64,000 nucleotides of DNA. Source: Pseudorhodobacter sp. MZDSW-24AT. GTDB lineage: Bacteria > Pseudomonadota > Alphaproteobacteria > Rhodobacterales > Rhodobacteraceae. Under the pieces are notes generated by a model that worked only from the letters and a program-made list of their open reading frames with translations, made no database searches and was not told the DNA's origin. This document shows, piece after piece, positions 34,848-43,888 of the stretch. Location of the stretch: assembly GCF_002794355.1 (NCBI RefSeq), contig NZ_PGOI01000008.1:682001-746000 (forward strand), in the 5' to 3' direction. The translations under genes and the position numbers were made by a program. Position 1 is the first letter of the stretch. The number at the start of each line of letters is the position of its first letter.

Positions 34848-35864
34848 TCACACGCGCGCCAAAACTGCCGCCGCCGATACCGGCAGATCAAAGGCCAGCA
34901 TGTCGCCCACCGTGTGGCGCGGGGCGGTGGCATGCGTCTCTGCCTTGATCATGCCAACGGGGCTGTCGATCAGATACTCCACCATCTCGCCCAGATAAGA
35001 CGCGCCCATCACGCGGCCCCGATGTGGCCCTGCCCCCAATTGCACCGCGCGCGGCCGCCACGCCAATCCGGCTGCGGCAGGCGCGTTGGCGCAAGGCAAC
35101 TGACCTTTGGGGCCTTTCAGCGCATCGCCTTGCAGCGCGAAAGTGTTCTCAAACCCGATGAACTCGGCCACAAACCCCGATTGCGGGCGTTCGTAAATCT
35201 CGGGCGGGGTGCCGATCTGTTCGATGCTGCCTTGCCGCATCACGATGATCCGGTCGGCAAGCGCCAAAGCCTCGGATTGGTCATGTGTGACATAGATCAT
35301 GGTGATGCCCAGATCGCGCTGCAACCGCGCCAGCTCTGACCGCATTTCCAGCCGCAGCCTTGCATCAAGGTTCGACAACGGCTCGTCCAGCAACAAAAGC
35401 TTGGGCTCGGCGACGATGGACCGCGCCAAGGCGACGCGCTGTTGCTGGCCGCCCGAAAGCGCACGCGGCTGGCGGTCGCCAAAGGATGACAGCCCCACCG
35501 AGGCCAGCGTCGCGTTCACCCGCCGCGTGATCTCATCGCGGGCCACACCTTGCAGGCGCAAGCCAAAGGCCACGTTTTCGAACACGCTCAGGTGCGGGAA
35601 CAGCGCATAAGACTGAAACACCAGCCCGATGCCACGCTTGTTGGGCGGCGTGCGGGTAATGTCGCGCCCGTCCAGCGTGATCCGCCCCGACACTGGCTGC
35701 ATCAGCCCGGCCACGGCCCGCATCGTCGTGGTCTTGCCGCAGCCCGATGGCCCCAGCAGCGCCACAAGCTCGCCCTGCTTCATCGACAGGTTCAGCCGAT
35801 CCACCGCGATGGTCCCGCCATAGCCCAGTGTCAGGTTCTCAAGTGTCAGGAAATCATCAGACAT
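34848..35864 (-). CDS. PotA/FbpC-type ABC transporter ATP-binding protein
   Basis: A 338-residue ATPase of the spermidine/putrescine/iron group. Walker A is GPSGCGKT (38-45), the signature is LSGGQQQR and Walker B is LLLLDEP. The C-terminal TOBE domain holds WRPRAVQLGAG. The ATG at 35864 overlaps the permease stop by eight bases. It drives the two permeases encoded upstream. The family name tells the fold, not the substrate, and the operon partners point to purines rather than polyamines. Confidence 0.9.
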   Translation of the reverse strand: MSDDFLTLENLTLGYGGTIAVDRLNLSMKQGELVALLGPSGCGKTTTMRAVAGLMQPVSGRITLDGRDITRTPPNKRGIGLVFQSYALFPHLSVFENVAFGLRLQGVARDEITRRVNATLASVGLSSFGDRQPRALSGGQQQRVALARSIVAEPKLLLLDEPLSNLDARLRLEMRSELARLQRDLGITMIYVTHDQSEALALADRIIVMRQGSIEQIGTPPEIYERPQSGFVAEFIGFENTFALQGDALKGPKGQLPCANAPAAAGLAWRPRAVQLGAGPHRGRVMGASYLGEMVEYLIDSPVGMIKAETHATAPRHTVGDMLAFDLPVSAAAVLARV

Positions 35865-36633
35865 AGCGCGACAGTCCCAGAAGTTTTTCGGCAAGCAGCA
35901 CAATGGCCAGCGACATCAGCGCCAGCAGGCCGGACAGTGCGGCAATCGAAGGGTCATAGTTGAATTCCATATAGGCCATCATGTCGATCGGCAGCGTCGA
36001 CACCCCCGGCCCGGTCAGGAACAGCGACACCGGCACCTGATTGAACGAGGTGATGAAGCCGATGATGAAAGCCGCCATGATGCCATTGCGGATATTGGGC
36101 ATCACCACCTTGAAGAATGCCTGCATCCGGCTGGCCCCCAGCATCACCGCGGCTTCCTCGATATCGACCCGCAGGTTGGTCAGCGATCCCGACACGATGC
36201 GCACCGCATAAGGGATCAGCAGCGCCGTATGGCCGATGAACAGCGCGGGCAGGATGCCAATGCCCATCGGGATCACCAGATAGCGCAAGAGCGACAGGCC
36301 CACGATGATGCCCGGCACAATGATCGGCGTGGACAGGATATTGCGGATCAGGCCCGCACCCGGCGGGTTGTAGCGGTCCAAGGCATAGGCCGCAGGCACC
36401 CCGATCAGCAAGGCCAGCAAGGTCGCCCCGATGCCCAGCGTGATCGAGATGGCAAAGGTCGTGCGGAAGCTTTCCACCTCGAACACCCGCGCCACCCAGC
36501 GCAGTGACAGGCCCTGCGGCGGAAAGGCCAGCGTCTCTCCGGCGGAAAGCCCCGCGACACAGATCAGCACAAAAGGACCGATCAGAAAGACAAGCACCGC
36601 CGCAAGCAGGATCTGCCCAGACAAGCGCATCAT
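35857..36633 (-). CDS. PotC-type ABC transporter permease
   Basis: A 258-residue inner-membrane permease with six helices. The docking loop is EEAAVMLGASRMQAFFKVVMPNIRNG, in the classical EAA form. Two ATG codons in a row (36633, 36630) overlap the stop of the PotB-like gene, so they are coupled. It works with the PotB-like partner and the ATPase that follows. Confidence 0.92.
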   Translation of the reverse strand: MMRLSGQILLAAVLVFLIGPFVLICVAGLSAGETLAFPPQGLSLRWVARVFEVESFRTTFAISITLGIGATLLALLIGVPAAYALDRYNPPGAGLIRNILSTPIIVPGIIVGLSLLRYLVIPMGIGILPALFIGHTALLIPYAVRIVSGSLTNLRVDIEEAAVMLGASRMQAFFKVVMPNIRNGIMAAFIIGFITSFNQVPVSLFLTGPGVSTLPIDMMAYMEFNYDPSIAALSGLLALMSLAIVLLAEKLLGLSRYV

Positions 36634-37463
36634 TTGGCACCCCCTTTGCCCGTGCTGGCAATGCGTTTCAGAACGACGTTGGTCAGAACGGCCATCAGGA
36701 TCAGGATCACCGCGATCACGGCCGCCGAGGCGAAGTCATTGGCGACGCTGACCCGCTGATACAACAACGTCTCCAGCATCAGGACCTTGGACCCGCCCAG
36801 AATGGCTGGCGTGACATAGGCGGTCAGCGATCCGACAAAGACCAGCGTGCCACCAACGACCAGTCCTTCGCGGGTCAATGGCAGGATCACCTTCCAGAAC
36901 ACCTGAAACCAATTGGCCCCCAGCATCCGCGCCGCAGGCACCACATCGCGCGGCAGGTTCTCCAGCGCCGAGATCAGCGGCAGCACCATCAGCGGAAAGA
37001 ACAACTGTACCAATCCGATGAACACCGCCGTTTCGGTAAACAGAATGCGCGCCGGGCTGTCCAGAATGCCCGTCGATGTCAGAAAGCCGTTCACAATCCC
37101 TGTGCGACCCAAGATCACCACCCAAGCATAGGTGCGGGCCACCGGCGAGATCATCAGCGGCAAAACCAGCGCCGCCACCAACCGCCCCCGCTGCGTGGCC
37201 GAGGCATCGACTATGGTCAATGCCACGCCATACCCCACCAGCGCCGAAACCCCAGTCACCCACAGGCCCAGACGGAAGGTCCGCCAGAACACCTCGCGGT
37301 TCAGACTCTGGCTAAAAAACTCGGTGAAGTTCTGGAAATGCCAGCCGGCATCGGTCTTGAACGCGCCGGACAGAAGGATCACCACCGGCAGCAGAAAGCC
37401 CACCAGAATGAACACAGTCGCGGGGGCCAGCAGCAAAAGGCCCAGTCTTCGATCCTGAAACAT
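36630..37463 (-). CDS. PotB-type ABC transporter permease
   Basis: A 277-residue inner-membrane permease. The start at 37463 follows AGGAGAGG and begins the first helix (LGLLLLAPATVFILVGF). A docking loop PAARMLGANWFQVFWKVILPLTREG is visible near residue 190. It follows the SBP gene after a perfect 10-bp hairpin. It is one of the two pore subunits of the LacI-controlled importer. Confidence 0.92.
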   Translation of the reverse strand: MFQDRRLGLLLLAPATVFILVGFLLPVVILLSGAFKTDAGWHFQNFTEFFSQSLNREVFWRTFRLGLWVTGVSALVGYGVALTIVDASATQRGRLVAALVLPLMISPVARTYAWVVILGRTGIVNGFLTSTGILDSPARILFTETAVFIGLVQLFFPLMVLPLISALENLPRDVVPAARMLGANWFQVFWKVILPLTREGLVVGGTLVFVGSLTAYVTPAILGGSKVLMLETLLYQRVSVANDFASAAVIAVILILMAVLTNVVLKRIASTGKGGAK

Positions 37464-37480
37464 GGACCTCTCCTTGAAAG

Positions 37481-37506
37481 GGCCATGACCTTGCGCGGTC
37501 ATGGCC
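37481..37506 (-). terminator. Intercistronic hairpin after the PotD-like gene
   Basis: GGCCATGACC (37481-37490) and GGTCATGGCC (37497-37506) form a perfect 10-bp stem with a 6-base loop. On the minus strand it is followed by CTTTC. It lies between SBP and permease genes and probably lowers permease expression. Confidence 0.6.
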
Positions 37507-37528
37507 AGTATGGGTCGGGGGGCTGCGC

Positions 37529-38551
37529 TTATTGTGCGACTTGGCTGTTCCAGCCGGACAGCCAGCTGTCACGGTTCTCCAGCAACGTCTGCGCTGGCAG
37601 GAACTGAATGGCCGCCGCCATCTCTTCGCCATAGGACAGGCCTTCGGCAATCTCGTCCGATACGCTGACTTGCGTGTTCACCGGGCTGTCCACCTGCATT
37701 TCGGCCAGCTTTTGCTGCACTTCGGTTGACAGCCAGTAATCGGCGAAGGCATGCGCCAGATCGGCGTTCTGGCTGCCCGCGACCAGCGACAGCACGTTCA
37801 TGCCGCCCGCCTGGCCTTCTTTGGGGCTGGCCCAGCGCGCGGTCGGCACCGTCTTGGCAAGGTTTGCCCAGCCAAAGCGCCCGATCACCGAGGCCGCGAT
37901 TTCGCCCTGCTGCATCAGCTGCGGGATCTGGCTGCCCTTTTCGTAGAAGGTCACGATTTCGTCGCGGTTCTCGCCCACCAGCGCAATCGCCTTGGCAAAG
38001 GTCGGATCATCCGATCCAAGCGCGCGCTCGATCATATACAGCGTGATCGGGCCTTGGGTGGTGGCAATGTTGGGCAAGGCCACCTGCCCGCTCATCTTGT
38101 CGCCAAAGAGATCCAGCCAGCTGTCGACTCCATCAATCACCGCCGAGTCGTAAACGATCGAGCTGCCATAGAAGGTATAGGCGATGGCCAGATTGCCCCC
38201 CACCGGATCGCGGGCAAAATCATAGATGTTGGCAAGGTTCGGCACCTGCGCAGGGTCGAACGGAGTCAGCAGATCCTTGCGCGACGCATCCAGCGCATTG
38301 GCATCGGAAAAGGCGATCAGATCGATCAGCGGCGCGGCAGCATTGGCCTCCAGCTTGGCCAGACGATCCGCCGAGTTCCCGCTTTCGATCACCAGCTTGC
38401 AGCCGCATTGCGCCTCGAACGGGGCATAAAGCGCGTCACGATAGGCATCCTGCGACACCCCGTAAACCGAGATGGTCAGCGTGCGGTCCTGCGCTTGCGC
38501 GGCAGAGACAAAGGCCAGCAGGCTGGCAGCGGTCAGAAGTGTGGCTTTCAT
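37529..38551 (-). CDS. PotD/Fbp-type ABC transporter substrate-binding protein
   Basis: A 340-residue periplasmic binding protein. It has a signal peptide (MKATLLTAASLLAFVSAAQA-Q) followed by RTLTISVYG, as in the group 1 SBP family that includes polyamine, iron and thiamine binders. DLIAFSDANALDASRK and WLDLFGDKMSGQVALPN are typical. The ATG overlaps the LacI stop (ATGA). The neighbouring nucleoside hydrolase and adenine deaminase suggest that it binds purine nucleosides or bases. That is inference from context. Confidence 0.9.
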   Translation of the reverse strand: MKATLLTAASLLAFVSAAQAQDRTLTISVYGVSQDAYRDALYAPFEAQCGCKLVIESGNSADRLAKLEANAAAPLIDLIAFSDANALDASRKDLLTPFDPAQVPNLANIYDFARDPVGGNLAIAYTFYGSSIVYDSAVIDGVDSWLDLFGDKMSGQVALPNIATTQGPITLYMIERALGSDDPTFAKAIALVGENRDEIVTFYEKGSQIPQLMQQGEIAASVIGRFGWANLAKTVPTARWASPKEGQAGGMNVLSLVAGSQNADLAHAFADYWLSTEVQQKLAEMQVDSPVNTQVSVSDEIAEGLSYGEEMAAAIQFLPAQTLLENRDSWLSGWNSQVAQ

Positions 38552-39561
38552 GGGCTTATCCTGTTCAGGAGGGGGGAAGGGAAAGGGGCCGTCGACTCGC
38601 GCAATTCCAGCGCAACGGGAACAAGGCCCGGCGGCACGGTGTCATTTGCAGCATAGGCCAGTGCACGCTCGGCCACGCTGTCCAAGTCCTGCCGGACCGT
38701 GGTCAACCGGGGCGTTGTGATCTGGCCCCAGATCGTGTTGTCAAAGCCGGTGATCGAGATTTGGCCCGGCACCGGAACCCCGCGCGCCACCAGCGCCGAC
38801 AAGGCCCCCACCGCCAGCGCGTCATAAGTGGCGGCAATCGCCGTCACCGCCCCCACGTGCCAGTCGGTGAAATGCGCCCGCGCCACTTCAAGCCGGTTGG
38901 GCAGCGTCAGCGAATGCACAGTCACACCCGCTGCGGCAAAAACTTCCGTCAGGCCCGCCACCCGGGCATCGTTCACGCGTGAGGCATCCCGCCCTGTCGG
39001 ATCACTTGGCGCGCTCAACACCAAGACCTCGCGATGCCCCAGCCCGATCAGGTGCCGCGCGATCTGCCGCCCGCCGTCACGATGATCCGAGGCCACCGCA
39101 TTCAGCGGGTTGGTTTCGGCATCAATCACAACAAGCGGCTTGCTCAGCTTTGCGGGGTCAAGCTGAGACCCGCGCATCGGAATGACAACCAGCGCATCAC
39201 TGCCACGCGCCGCCAGATCAAGCAGATTGTGCTCTTGGATCTCGGGGTCGCCCATCGAATCCGCGACCATCAGCACCATGCCCCGCCGCCGTGCCGCCAT
39301 GGCAAAGGCTCGGGCGAATTCGGCAAACAGCGGCATCCGGAAATCCGGCAGCACAAGCCCGATCGTCGCACTACGCCCGGTGCGCAAGGCCCGCCCCAGC
39401 CGCGACGGCGCAAAGCTCAGCTCGGCCGCCTTGTCGAGCACGCGCTGCGTCAGCTCTGGCGAAAGCCGCCCGGTGCCGTTCAACGCATTCGACACCGTCG
39501 CCCGAGAAATGCCCAAGGCGTCGGCAATGTCTTGTTGCGAAGTCGGTCTGGAGCGGGTCAT
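38548..39561 (-). CDS. LacI family transcriptional regulator of the purine-type operon
   Basis: A 337-residue regulator. The N-terminal helix-turn-helix is TSQQDIADALGISRATVSNAL (residues 7-27), followed by the hinge helix SPSRLGRALRTGRS region and a periplasmic-binding-protein-like sensor domain ending TVRQDLDSVAERAL. It is the first gene of the operon and is translationally coupled to the SBP gene, an arrangement that points to autoregulation. A purine or nucleoside effector is the natural guess from the downstream enzymes. Confidence 0.92.
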   Translation of the reverse strand: MTRSRPTSQQDIADALGISRATVSNALNGTGRLSPELTQRVLDKAAELSFAPSRLGRALRTGRSATIGLVLPDFRMPLFAEFARAFAMAARRRGMVLMVADSMGDPEIQEHNLLDLAARGSDALVVIPMRGSQLDPAKLSKPLVVIDAETNPLNAVASDHRDGGRQIARHLIGLGHREVLVLSAPSDPTGRDASRVNDARVAGLTEVFAAAGVTVHSLTLPNRLEVARAHFTDWHVGAVTAIAATYDALAVGALSALVARGVPVPGQISITGFDNTIWGQITTPRLTTVRQDLDSVAERALAYAANDTVPPGLVPVALELRESTAPFPSPLLNRISP

Positions 39562-39884
39562 CCGAGGCTCGGTTTGGCTGGTTCCTCACTAGATTACACG
39601 ATTAATCAAATCAAGCCATGCTCTTTCGCGATTTTTCAAATCCGATGCGCCCAAGGCTATGGAAGTGCCGCTTTTGCAGGCAGTGCGTGCGGGACTTGCC
39701 CTCTTCTCACGCAGCGTATCGATCAGCCTGCGCGGCGCCTGTGGTGATTCAGGGATTGATCAACAGCGCCGCAGCACGCGCTTGCGACGGCACACTGCAG
39801 ATGGAACACATGCAAGGAGCGCGCGCACCTTGCCTTGCGCCCTATGGCCAACCGGGCAACCTCGGTAAGGTCATGCCGCGCCGT
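39562..39884. other. Intergenic stretch between LacI and GntR genes
   Basis: These 323 bases hold the promoter side of the LacI gene (A+T-rich near 39590-39620) and the 3' end of the GntR transcript. I see no gene in it. Confidence 0.5.
39600..39607. promoter_or_regulatory. Candidate LacI operator
   Basis: GATTAATC lies about 40 bases upstream of the LacI start, inside ACACGATTAATCAAAT. A central palindrome of this kind is common for LacI-family sites. There is no second copy in the window to support it. Confidence 0.3.
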
Positions 39885-40553
39885 TCAGGCCTCATCTCCC
39901 ATCGGAAACTCACGGCCGCGCATGCCCCGAATGCGGGCAGAGAGCGCCGCCTCAACATGCGCCCGCATGGCAGCTTCGGCCCCGGCCCCGTCGCGCATCT
40001 GCAACGCCGCCAAAACAGCCGCATGTTCCGCAACAGCCGCGCGCGCGCGTTCGGGATCTGCCAAAGTGCTGGGCCCCAAGATCAGCAGGGTTCGTTGCAG
40101 CGCGCTCATCGACTTGATCAGAAACCTGTTGCGCGCCGTCTCTATCAGGGTGCGGTGAAAGACTCGGTTCACCTCGCGCGCCGCCGAGCCGACGGAAATC
40201 ACCTCCAGCTCCGCATTCAGCGCCGCCAGTTCCGCCAGCTCGACATCCGAAGCCGCCCGCGCCGCAAGCCGCGCGGCCGTGCCCTCCAGCACGGCCCGCA
40301 TCTCATAAAGCTCCACCACCTCGGCGTGGTCAAGGCTGCGGATCGTGGCCCCCTGACGGGGCAGGTGCATGACAAGCCCATCTGTCTCCAGCTGCCGGAT
40401 CGCCTCGCGCACCGGGGTGCGGCTGATGCCAAGCCGCTCGGCAAGCTCTGTCTCCCGGAGCCGCGCACCGGGCGCGAGGGTTCCGTTGCGGATCTCCTCC
40501 AGAAGGCGGCGATAGGCTCCCTGCCCTTGTGGAATTTCAGTGTCCTCGGCCAT
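39885..40553 (-). CDS. GntR family transcriptional regulator, FCD type, second copy
   Basis: A 222-residue regulator. The winged helix includes LRETELAERLGISRTPVREAIRQLE near residue 35-60. The FCD domain follows, with metal-site-like HRTLIETARN and EHAAVLAALQ. The start at 40553 gives the normal N-terminus, while the open frame 52 codons upstream runs through the promoter. It is divergent from the AbrB-family transporter gene across 72 bases that contain a TGTATACAG site, so control of that gene is likely. Confidence 0.9.
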   Translation of the reverse strand: MAEDTEIPQGQGAYRRLLEEIRNGTLAPGARLRETELAERLGISRTPVREAIRQLETDGLVMHLPRQGATIRSLDHAEVVELYEMRAVLEGTAARLAARAASDVELAELAALNAELEVISVGSAAREVNRVFHRTLIETARNRFLIKSMSALQRTLLILGPSTLADPERARAAVAEHAAVLAALQMRDGAGAEAAMRAHVEAALSARIRGMRGREFPMGDEA

Positions 40554-40576
40554 CCATCGACTCACTTGCACAGAAT

Positions 40577-40594
40577 GTATGCTGATGTATACAG
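40577..40594. promoter_or_regulatory. Probable GntR/FCD operator in a divergent promoter
   Basis: GTATGCTGATGTATACAG, with the palindromic core TGTATACA, lies between the second GntR gene and the AbrB-family gene. It resembles the two sites near the first GntR gene (11572, 12365) but with one base less between the half-sites. Confidence 0.45.
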
Positions 40595-40625
40595 TTGGAT
40601 ACGATTGCAGACAAGGACGCGGCTC

Positions 40626-41675
40626 ATGCGCCTGCCACCCCTCCCAGACCTGATGACACGCCGCGTGGCAACCTTCGGCCTCGCGCTGCTTGGGGCTGGC
40701 GTCTTCCATCTTCTTGGCCTGCCCCTGCCCTTCTTGTTCGGGCCGATGACAGCCTGCCTGATCGCCGCGCTTGCGGGCGCGCCCTTGAGGGGAATGGGCA
40801 CCCTATCCACGCTGGCCCGCACCATCCTTGGGGTGGCGGTCGGTGCATCCATCACCCCTGATGTGGTGGCGCGCATTCCGCAAATGGCGGGCAGTGTCGC
40901 GTTAGTGCCGCTCTATGTGGTGATCATCGGGCTTGTCGGCGTGCCCTTCTTTCGCCGCCTTGGCTATGACCCGGTCACAGCGTGGTATGCCGCGATGCCC
41001 GGCGGGTTGCAGGATATGGTGGCCTTCGGGACAGAAGCCGGGGGGGACACGCGCGCCTTGGCGCTGATTCACGCCACCCGGGTGCTTATCATCGTCTCGC
41101 TGGCGCCGCTGATCTTGACTGGCCTCTATGGCTCCAGCCTGACCGGGGCCTTGGGGGCGCCCACACTGGACCTGCCCGTGGGAGAGCTGTGCCTGATGGG
41201 CGCCGCCGCCGTGATCGGCTGGAAAGGGGCCGAGTGCATCGGCCTCTTCGGGGCCTCGATCCTTGGCCCCATGATCGTGACAGCCGCCTTGTCGCTCTCT
41301 GGGCTGATCCATAGCCGCCCCCCCGCCGAGGCCATTCTGGCAGCACAACTCTTCATCGGGCTGGGGATTGGGGTGCATTATGTGGGGGTGACCTTCCGCG
41401 AACTGCGCAGCTTCATCTTGTCGGGCCTTGCCTTTGTGGGGGTTCTTGCGGCTTTGGCGGCGCTCTTCACCGAAGCGGTCACGCTGAGCGGGCTGGCACA
41501 GCCGGTCGAAGGCTTCCTCGCGTTCGCGCCCGGTGGACAGGCGGAGATGACCGTGCTGGCACTGGTCGCGGGGGCAGATCTGGGGTTTGTCATCCTGCAT
41601 CACCTGACGCGGATGGTCGTGGTGATCCTTGGCGCACCGATTGCCGCACGGGCCTTGCGCGTGCGCCGCCCCTGA
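40626..41675 (+). CDS. AbrB family membrane protein (putative ammonia monooxygenase/transporter family)
   Basis: A 349-residue integral membrane protein with about ten helices and an internal duplication: FGPMTACLIAALAGAP in the first half matches LGPMIVTAALSLSG in the second. The PGGLQDMVAFGTEAGGD and APGGQAEMTVLALVAGAD motifs, one per half, are the signature of the bacterial AbrB family (PF05145). That family was once labelled ammonia monooxygenase and is now thought to hold transporters or regulators. The start at 40626 begins the first hydrophobic segment. It diverges from the GntR gene, which probably controls it. The substrate is unknown. Confidence 0.88.
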   Translation: MRLPPLPDLMTRRVATFGLALLGAGVFHLLGLPLPFLFGPMTACLIAALAGAPLRGMGTLSTLARTILGVAVGASITPDVVARIPQMAGSVALVPLYVVIIGLVGVPFFRRLGYDPVTAWYAAMPGGLQDMVAFGTEAGGDTRALALIHATRVLIIVSLAPLILTGLYGSSLTGALGAPTLDLPVGELCLMGAAAVIGWKGAECIGLFGASILGPMIVTAALSLSGLIHSRPPAEAILAAQLFIGLGIGVHYVGVTFRELRSFILSGLAFVGVLAALAALFTEAVTLSGLAQPVEGFLAFAPGGQAEMTVLALVAGADLGFVILHHLTRMVVVILGAPIAARALRVRRP

Positions 41676-42670
41676 GGGGTGACAAGATGGATCGGCCGTC
41701 CCGCAACGACGGCAGACCATCGGAAAGAACGTTGCGCGACAGCATCTCAGCGGCAGGATCGCCCCCACCGCCTAAGCCGCCATAGAAAGGGTGCGCAGCC
41801 CACATAGGATCGGAACACGCGTCAGGGAAGCGATGATGATGCCGCCGGTGAGGATCTGAAAGGACCCGCCGTCAACCTGCACCGCTTGATGACGAAACGT
41901 CTCGGCCTGCGGCGTTGGCATACTCGCGCCAACTGCGCGGGGCGCGCTCAGCCAAAGCGCTTCATCAGCCCCCAATCCCCCCGCGCGCCCGCAGGCCATG
42001 AAGAACGGCGGCCGCCCTCTCAGCGCCCGTCGCGCCTCAGGGCTGAAGGATCAGTCCGGCCAAGCTTGACGACGTGTTCGGCTGCCAACATGCAGGACAT
42101 GTTCGCACGCCCTCTGGCGGGATCGACCTGACCCGATCAAACAAGGCCTGCGCCAGTGACCCCCGGTCAGCCGACGATCATCGCCCAAAACGGCATTGGC
42201 CCTTGCCGGACAGTCTGGGTCACTCCTCATAGCCTCAAACGCCTGCCGACTGGCCGTGACAGTTCGCGGCAGAGAGGCCAAGGATCATCTGTCCATCCGG
42301 CGTGGCGCGGGCGGCGAGCAGGGTCGCGCCCTTGCTTGGGGCCGCCACAGGGCTCGGTCACCGCCCCCCACCGGGGAGCCCGGCAGATGTGTAGCAAACA
42401 GGCGGTTCAACGCGGATGGCCCGATCTTCCGCCAGACCTGCGCGAACGGACCTTTGATCGCTTCCGTCATGGGGATGAAGATCAAGAGCTTGGCCGTGGT
42501 TTCCGACTCGCCCTCGTCAAGAACGTGGCTGCGGCCCATGATGGCGCTGCACGGCGCTTGCACGGGCCGCGCGGTCTGACAGTGGCGCCGCCCTGCTCGC
42601 CCTTCTCTTTTGATCAGGGTGACGACCGGTGTCTTGGCCGTCACCCCCGCCAAAAGGCTCTGGCGCCGCT
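41676..42670. other. Long stretch without an intact gene
   Basis: About 1 kb separates the AbrB-family gene from the AGE-family gene. No full-length gene fits on either strand. The right half holds the frameshifted histidine-kinase remnant listed separately. The left half (41690-42200) has only short frames with no recognisable family, and may be further decay of the same or a neighbouring gene. Confidence 0.55.
42220..42610 (+). pseudogene. Decayed sensor histidine kinase, C-terminal ATPase remnant
   Basis: Two pieces in different frames match successive parts of a histidine-kinase ATPase domain. The first, LLIASNACRLAVTVRGREAKDHLSI (from about 42224), resembles the N-box strand-helix. The second, LPPDLRERTFDRFRHGDEDQELGRGFRLALVKNVAAAHDGA and GPRGLTV (about 42430-42580), resembles the F-box and G2-box, with the usual GSGLGL changed to GRGFRL. 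A frameshift lies between them, and no phosphoacceptor or membrane part is visible upstream. The gene appears dead. It may once have belonged with a response regulator now lost. Confidence 0.6.
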
Positions 42671-43879
42671 TCATCCAAGCGAGATCAGTGCCGCCTGAAC
42701 CGAATGGTAGATGTCGGGCTTTCCCTTGAAAAGACGATCCGTTGGGCGCAGCGCGTCATCCAGTTCCGGGAACCAGCCGCCGTGGTCATGGTCAATCAGG
42801 TGATCTTTGGCGAAAGTCCAAAGCCGCCGATACCAGTCTTCATCCTCTGCGCGTCCGTCAAAATCTTGCAGGGTTGCCATCGCCCCAATGGCTTCCGTGA
42901 CCGGCCACCAATACAGCGCAGGTCTCGACACCTTCCCATCCGTCCCCAAGGTATAGGCAAATCCACCAGACGGCTTCCAAGCATCGGTCAGTGCTTGGGC
43001 GATCAGGCGGCGCGCCCGATCTGGCGCATCCGTCTCTGGGCGCCCGGCGAGATCCCAATGCTGCAACAGCAAACGGCCCAGCTCGAACGAATGCCCCGGC
43101 GTACTCCCCGAAGGGCGAAACATCGGATTTCCGCTATACTCAGGATCAACGCTCCAATCGCTGCGATAATGCTCAGGCAAGCGCCAGTTATAGGCCGGAG
43201 CAATTTTCTGCGTGAAAAACGCAAGGATCCGCCCGGCGCGCTCCAGAAAGCGGGGTTGGCCGGTGGCCTCAAAGGCGGCCAACAGGGCTTCCGCCCCGTG
43301 CATATTGGCATTCATCCCGCGATAGCTCGAAAAAGGCGTCCAGTCTTGGGCAAATTCATCCCGCAAAAGCCCCGCCTCCTCGTCCCAGAAATGGCGGTCG
43401 ATAACAGAGTCGACATCTGCAAGGAGCTTGGCCGCATCCGGGTGACCCGCTTTGAGGGCGCTTGCCGCCGCGAGTAGAACAAACATATGGCCATAGGCAA
43501 GCTTGGTGGCATCCGCGGCACCGCCATCAGGGGCCACAGACCAGACATACCCCCCGTGCGCGGCGTCACGATGACCCGACCACAAAAACGCCATCCCCGC
43601 ATCGACTATCGGCAGGCAGTCGGGTTCCCCCCAAAGATGGCCCAGCGCGTAGGAATGCACCAAACGTGTCGTCGTGTGCAATTCTTGCGGCCCCCCGGCC
43701 ATCGGCGCTCCCGCCACATCCAGAATGTCAAATCGCCCATCCGCGCGCAAACTGCGCCGAAAGAACGCGAATTGGGCGCGGGCTTCCGCAGCCAACCAGT
43801 CGCGGTGAAGCGCATCGCTGCGCCAGTTGCCTTGGGCATCGGAGGAGGCAAGGGGGCCATGTGGCATCAGTCGATCCAT
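42671..43879 (-). CDS. AGE family epimerase/isomerase
   Basis: A 402-residue (alpha/alpha)6-barrel enzyme of the N-acylglucosamine 2-epimerase family, which also includes YihS-type aldose-ketose isomerases. Conserved histidines appear in order: VHSYALGHLWG, NANMHGAEALLAAFE, and STPGHSFELGRLLL, with the last supplying the catalytic histidine pair region. Family members interconvert mannose/fructose, cellobiose or sulfoquinovose forms, so the exact sugar is open. It is cytoplasmic, the last gene of the TRAP operon, and begins nine bases after the DUF2264 gene. Confidence 0.88.
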   Translation of the reverse strand: MDRLMPHGPLASSDAQGNWRSDALHRDWLAAEARAQFAFFRRSLRADGRFDILDVAGAPMAGGPQELHTTTRLVHSYALGHLWGEPDCLPIVDAGMAFLWSGHRDAAHGGYVWSVAPDGGAADATKLAYGHMFVLLAAASALKAGHPDAAKLLADVDSVIDRHFWDEEAGLLRDEFAQDWTPFSSYRGMNANMHGAEALLAAFEATGQPRFLERAGRILAFFTQKIAPAYNWRLPEHYRSDWSVDPEYSGNPMFRPSGSTPGHSFELGRLLLQHWDLAGRPETDAPDRARRLIAQALTDAWKPSGGFAYTLGTDGKVSRPALYWWPVTEAIGAMATLQDFDGRAEDEDWYRRLWTFAKDHLIDHDHGGWFPELDDALRPTDRLFKGKPDIYHSVQAALISLG

Positions 43880-43888
43880 TCCAGTCAG

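Noticed and set aside
39618-40625. N-terminal extension of the AbrB-family frame by 336 codons
   Set aside because: The extension runs antisense through the GntR gene and the shared promoter. The normal protein begins at 40626.
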